The position numbers and the translations under genes were made by a program. Positions 60,271 to 64,000 of a stretch of DNA of 64,000 nt are shown piece by piece (positions within the stretch are counted from its first letter, which is position 1; each line of letters opens with the position of its first letter). This DNA is from Nomia melanderi (taxonomy: Eukaryota; Arthropoda; Insecta; Hymenoptera; Halictidae), in the NCBI RefSeq assembly GCF_051020985.1, contig NC_135001.1, positions 12,765,896-12,829,895 of the forward strand, given 5' to 3'. The notes below the pieces were generated by a model that was not told the DNA's origin, did no database searches, and saw only the letters and a program-made list of their open reading frames with translations.

Positions 60271-62341
60271 TGTAACTTTTTTCTACCTTTCTAGGCTACA
60301 TAAATTTAACTTAGATTTAAGTTTTATGTCTTTTATCTTGTATTTACCGCTAAGTCGCATCGATGGCTAACCTTCAATAGAACAGAAGGTTTTACATTGG
60401 AAAATATTCTTACACGGAATGAAAGATTAGAATCGTTTGTAGATAAATACGTTAACGATTAAATACCGCCAAATATTTTATAAATATTTGCACACTATCA
60501 ATGTTCGGACGCATCCTACTAGTACGTAACTACAGCTAACCTTGATTTAACAAATTACAACTATCTTCTTCATCGATTTCCATTTCAAAAATTTCGTCGA
60601 AAATTAAGGCAACTTTTCATGTTGAGATACGCAAAGGATTGTAGGGTTTTTCATGATTATTTTTCCAACCGTTGGTACCTATCAATTATAAACCGCGCCT
60701 TATTATACGAATATTACACTTGAACTAAGACACTTTAATTCCTCAATATTTTAATAATTCTCTCACTTCTAATTTTATTCTATTCAATATTTAATTAATA
60801 TAGTATTGATACAATTACGTAATTAAATAAATTTGTCTTCAATTTCATTATTATTTTAGTTTGAAGGCTATAAGAACTTTTGTTATATCACTAGTAAATA
60901 TTCAATTGTTTTATAATGTTTGTCCAACTATAAATTTTGCGTTCAAATTTCATATAAAAATATGTTTAAATCTTTATCAAATCTGTAAATTTATTAGTGT
61001 CGCGTTTTTGCATCAATCAAGAAAAATTATGAAGCGGATTGGTGACAAATGTTATTGCAAAGATAAAGTAATTTATAAATATTTCTCACAGTACAAACGT
61101 CTAAATATTTTCTTTTTTACGAAAATTATCAATTCTTGAAGTGATTCCTGAATTGTAGATTTCTGCTAAAGTTTTATATGTAAATAATATCTTCATACTT
61201 CTAAATTGTATAAAAGATTGAAAATTAGGTGTTTGCATTCTGTATTATTAATAATAAAAATTAATCAAATCACATTCATATATGAGACAGTTTTTACTGT
61301 TAGATCATACGAAGCTAAGAAGAAATAAGGGAATAAAAAATATGTAAAATGACTGTAGTATAGTATACATATAATATCTATATTGAACTTTGTTACCACT
61401 GTATCAGCATTCGATATCTGGAATGGGTTCTATTTACTGATTCACACTAAAAGAATATCATTTATTTTAAAGTCGCAAGAGTCGACTACTGAAAGATCAC
61501 TATATAAAATTAAAAATAACTTGTCCGGACGGCAGTTGAGTTTGTTGGCCTCTGTAGACTTTTTCCGAATTTTATTTATAAAGACGAATTCTATCATGCT
61601 TTATGAGAGTCATTTAACTTTATTTCTCATACTTATAGATCATTTACACCTTTGAAGTACTTAATATTAAAAAGGTAGGAATACATACAACATTAGCAGT
61701 TAGTACTTTTGGACTTTTCTTAAATTTACAATTATCATTGGAAAAATGAGAACTCAGGAATTAAATAGAAAGAAATTGAACAAACGTACTTGATGATGTT
61801 AAACAAGATAAAAACGTGAATAACTCGATAATAAATCGAAAAATAACAATTCTTCAATTATTATATATTTAATAAATACTTTTATTAGTTTCGGATTTAT
61901 TATTAAAAAATCAAAAGGGTAAATACTAAATGATATGATACGATATGAATAGTTTTTTAATTATTAAAAACAATGTAAAGTTACTTAAATAGTAATAATT
62001 GAATAATTTAATAATTAAATAATTTAATTTATATTAAAACTTGTTTAAATCAAATCAATTTGTTGGAATATTTCTACAGTTCCAATACAGCCGCACATGA
62101 AAGCGAGCATATTGTTATTTTTAGATACCGTTACTAAGTAGTATATTTTATTCTTACATCGAGTAAGTAAGAGCAGTATGTTTTACTCTTACTCTTACAT
62201 TACATGATAGATAATTTAATGCCAAATTTTTTATTTTATTTCAATTTTCCTGAATCAGTCTGTAAAAATCTACATTTACATTTATATCTTGATAATTAAA
62301 TTGTTAAATAATCCATATACGTTATTTGAAATAACATGTAG
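60271..62341. other. Intergenic, AT-rich
   Basis: About 2 kb between the ARL6IP4-like start codon and the aldolase-like exon. The first 150 bp should hold the ARL6IP4-like 5' UTR and promoter. The rest is AT-rich with only spurious short frames. Confidence 0.6.
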
Positions 62342-62554
62342 CTATTATCACCGGTAACAAAATATACAGAGCTGGACCCTGCGCTATGCACCGAATTGCG
62401 AAAAATTGCGGACGCAATCCTCGTTCCTGGAAAAGGGTTAATGGCTTGTGATGAATCTCCGACAAGCTTAGACGAACGATTCGATGAGCTCGGTATCAGA
62501 AATACAGAATCTCAAAGAAGAGATTATCGGCAAATGTTGTTTACCGCTGATCAG
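62342..62554 (+). CDS. Class I fructose-bisphosphate aldolase-like exon, partial
   Basis: An open stretch of about 71 codons matches the N-terminal part of class I aldolase: ELRKIADAILVPGKGLMACD, then ESPTSLDERFDELGIRNTES, then QRRDYRQMLFTADQ. The PGKG and (A/C)DES motifs (including the active-site Asp) and the R-RYRxLLF segment are kept, but the sequence is divergent (MACDES for the usual LAADES). There is no in-frame ATG: a TAG precedes the stretch at 62339, so an upstream exon must supply the start if the gene works. Acceptors ATGTAG (exon from 62342) or ATACAG (from 62370) are weak. After LFTADQ comes CAG|GTCATT (a weak donor), then a stop at 62603-62605. The Schiff-base Lys region and barrel core are not seen in the remaining 1.4 kb. 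This may be a paralogue continuing beyond the window, or a fragment or pseudogene. Confidence 0.6.
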
Positions 62555-62605
62555 GTCATTACACAACACAATACCCCACGAATTAGTGTACGCACTGCGG
62601 CTTAA

Positions 62606-64000
62606 ATTATAAACATATACATATGTATATGGTATCAGTTAAGAAAGTCTGCGTACATTTGTCAAATTTCAAATAGTTGAATGGTAAAGACGGAAACTAT
62701 AGACATGTTGTACGGATGGCTGTACACACGCCTTGTACGGATAAATTCTTTATTCAAAAGTATATAGTTTTGTTCTTTACAAAACAGCAGTAGTCACTAA
62801 GACAATTCCAAAATATGTATAATGGTCGATAAAAGACTATATGGAAAATATTTTTGTAAGAATTATATTTCATTAAAATTTTGTAAACATCGATATCTGT
62901 TACTTCAGTATGTTTTTTTACGATTACAGTTGTGATTAGTGACGTTATAAATTGTTTGAGTACACGTTGTTAGAGCTATATATGGGCTTGGTAACAGGAA
63001 CGTGATTTCTTGGAATTCTATTTGGCGTACACTAATTCAAGGGCTAATGTACTCGTAAATAGTCATGTTTGTTATTTTGTAAATAGAAGGAATGTAACAG
63101 AACGAAGCTGGTAATTTTAGTCAAGAAGGGTTCAGTCGGTAAAGCGTCGTATAGTGAATCACGAAAGCATTTCGACAGTGAAGTACTTTCGACTTCTGAG
63201 ATACTTTGACGTAATATTTATTAATAATGAAAGGAATGATGGAATATTCTTAACACGCGTGAAATAATTATACAATATTAACGATTCAATGAAATTGTAT
63301 AAAATCATTCGTATTTTTAACATTTTGTAATATTATATCTATTATACGCTTCGCCCGGATAAATATAATTGTTTTGTCTATACCGTTTTTAGGTTTTTCC
63401 TTTGAAACAAAGTCGAAATTCGGCATACTTAATGACCTATACATAGTACATATTAATACAGACCACTACCTAACTTGTATATCAAATTTTATAACAATCT
63501 GTCATCTAGTGTTTGCATAATTTAGCAAAAAAATAACTATTAAATGTTTTTAACCTAAATATAATTGTTGGAGGAGATATTCTTCACTCGGAATATGAAT
63601 TTCAAGAGGATTGTAACCTGAACTTTCTTTCTTAATTGAGCATAGCAAGAATTTGGTTATTATGATTACCTACTTTTTCTCGCATTGAGAAATCAGGTGT
63701 TTTTATACCCTAAAAATGGCCTGGATAAAATTAAATGTGTTTATATACTTATAGTTCCGGATCAAATATTTCTGAAATATTTATCGCATAATATTTCTAA
63801 ATATATTGACGAACATAATGTTTTTTATATTGTACAATTCTCTAGATTAAATAATCAAGTTATGCAGATTTACAAACAACGATGAAAAATATATTGAAAG
63901 AGATGATTTTGAGTTTATCCCCTTCATAATTAATAGATTGTGAATCCTTTCCAAGTTTTATGTTCGACATCGAAGTCAATTTAAAACAGAAAATAAATGA
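62606..64000. other. No gene recognised; right end of window
   Basis: AT-rich DNA. I looked on both strands for the next aldolase segment (the ISGVILFHET-type motif) and did not find it. A short direct repeat of TTGTACGGAT occurs at about 62709 and 62732. Confidence 0.5.

Noticed and set aside
59219..60370. Long Leu-rich ORFs on the plus strand over the ARL6IP4-like gene
   Set aside because: They are antisense readings of poly-Ser and Lys/Arg codons; the minus-strand frame has a conserved family C-terminus and correct splice sites.
1..64000. CRISPR array, phage, integron or bacterial operon
   Set aside because: No regular direct repeats with spacers and no prokaryotic gene organisation; the window is spliced eukaryotic DNA.

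Overview
This is AT-rich eukaryotic nuclear DNA. Genes are split by GT..AG introns, one of them over 8 kb. There is no bacterial-style gene packing, tRNA, rRNA or CRISPR array. The protein set (a Ggamma30A-type G-protein gamma subunit, SNAP29, an RNFT1-like RING protein, an ARL6IP4/SR-25-like protein and a divergent class I aldolase exon) fits an insect. Hymenoptera is my guess from composition and intron style, but nothing here proves it.

Layout. Positions 1 to about 35.5 kb hold no gene I can support. This tract is AT-rich non-coding DNA with scattered GC-richer islets and many short transposon remnants. From 35.5 to 44.0 kb on the minus strand lies a two-coding-exon G-gamma gene that long-ORF searching misses, because its exons encode only 37 and 34 codons around an 8.3-kb intron; possible 5' UTR exons lie near 47.8 kb. 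At 50.9-51.6 kb (minus) there is a small unrecognised 87-residue ORF with a possible upstream exon. Positions 53.8-60.3 kb form the gene-dense part: SNAP29 (minus), then an RNFT1-like E3 ligase (plus), then an ARL6IP4-like protein (minus). The last two converge tail to tail, about 750 bp apart. At 62.3 kb a single aldolase-like exon (plus) is seen, without the rest of the gene.

Mobile DNA. The main unexplained structure is a dense population of short (about 150-630 bp) non-coding elements. They have inverted termini and TTAA at both ends, the target preference of the piggyBac superfamily. I separate about eight terminal-sequence families by eye, several with multiple copies. Some sit in tandem separated by only one 4-bp TTAA-like site. 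No transposase is visible, so they would have to be mobilised in trans.

Functional links between the genes are loose. SNAP29 acts in autophagosome/endolysosome fusion, the RNFT1-like protein in ER quality control and ubiquitination, the ARL6IP4-like protein in nuclear speckles and splicing, and the gamma subunit in G-protein signalling (vision in flies). I see no operon-like system and no convincing wholly new biological system. The most useful discoveries are the hidden split gamma-subunit gene and the TTAA-element landscape.
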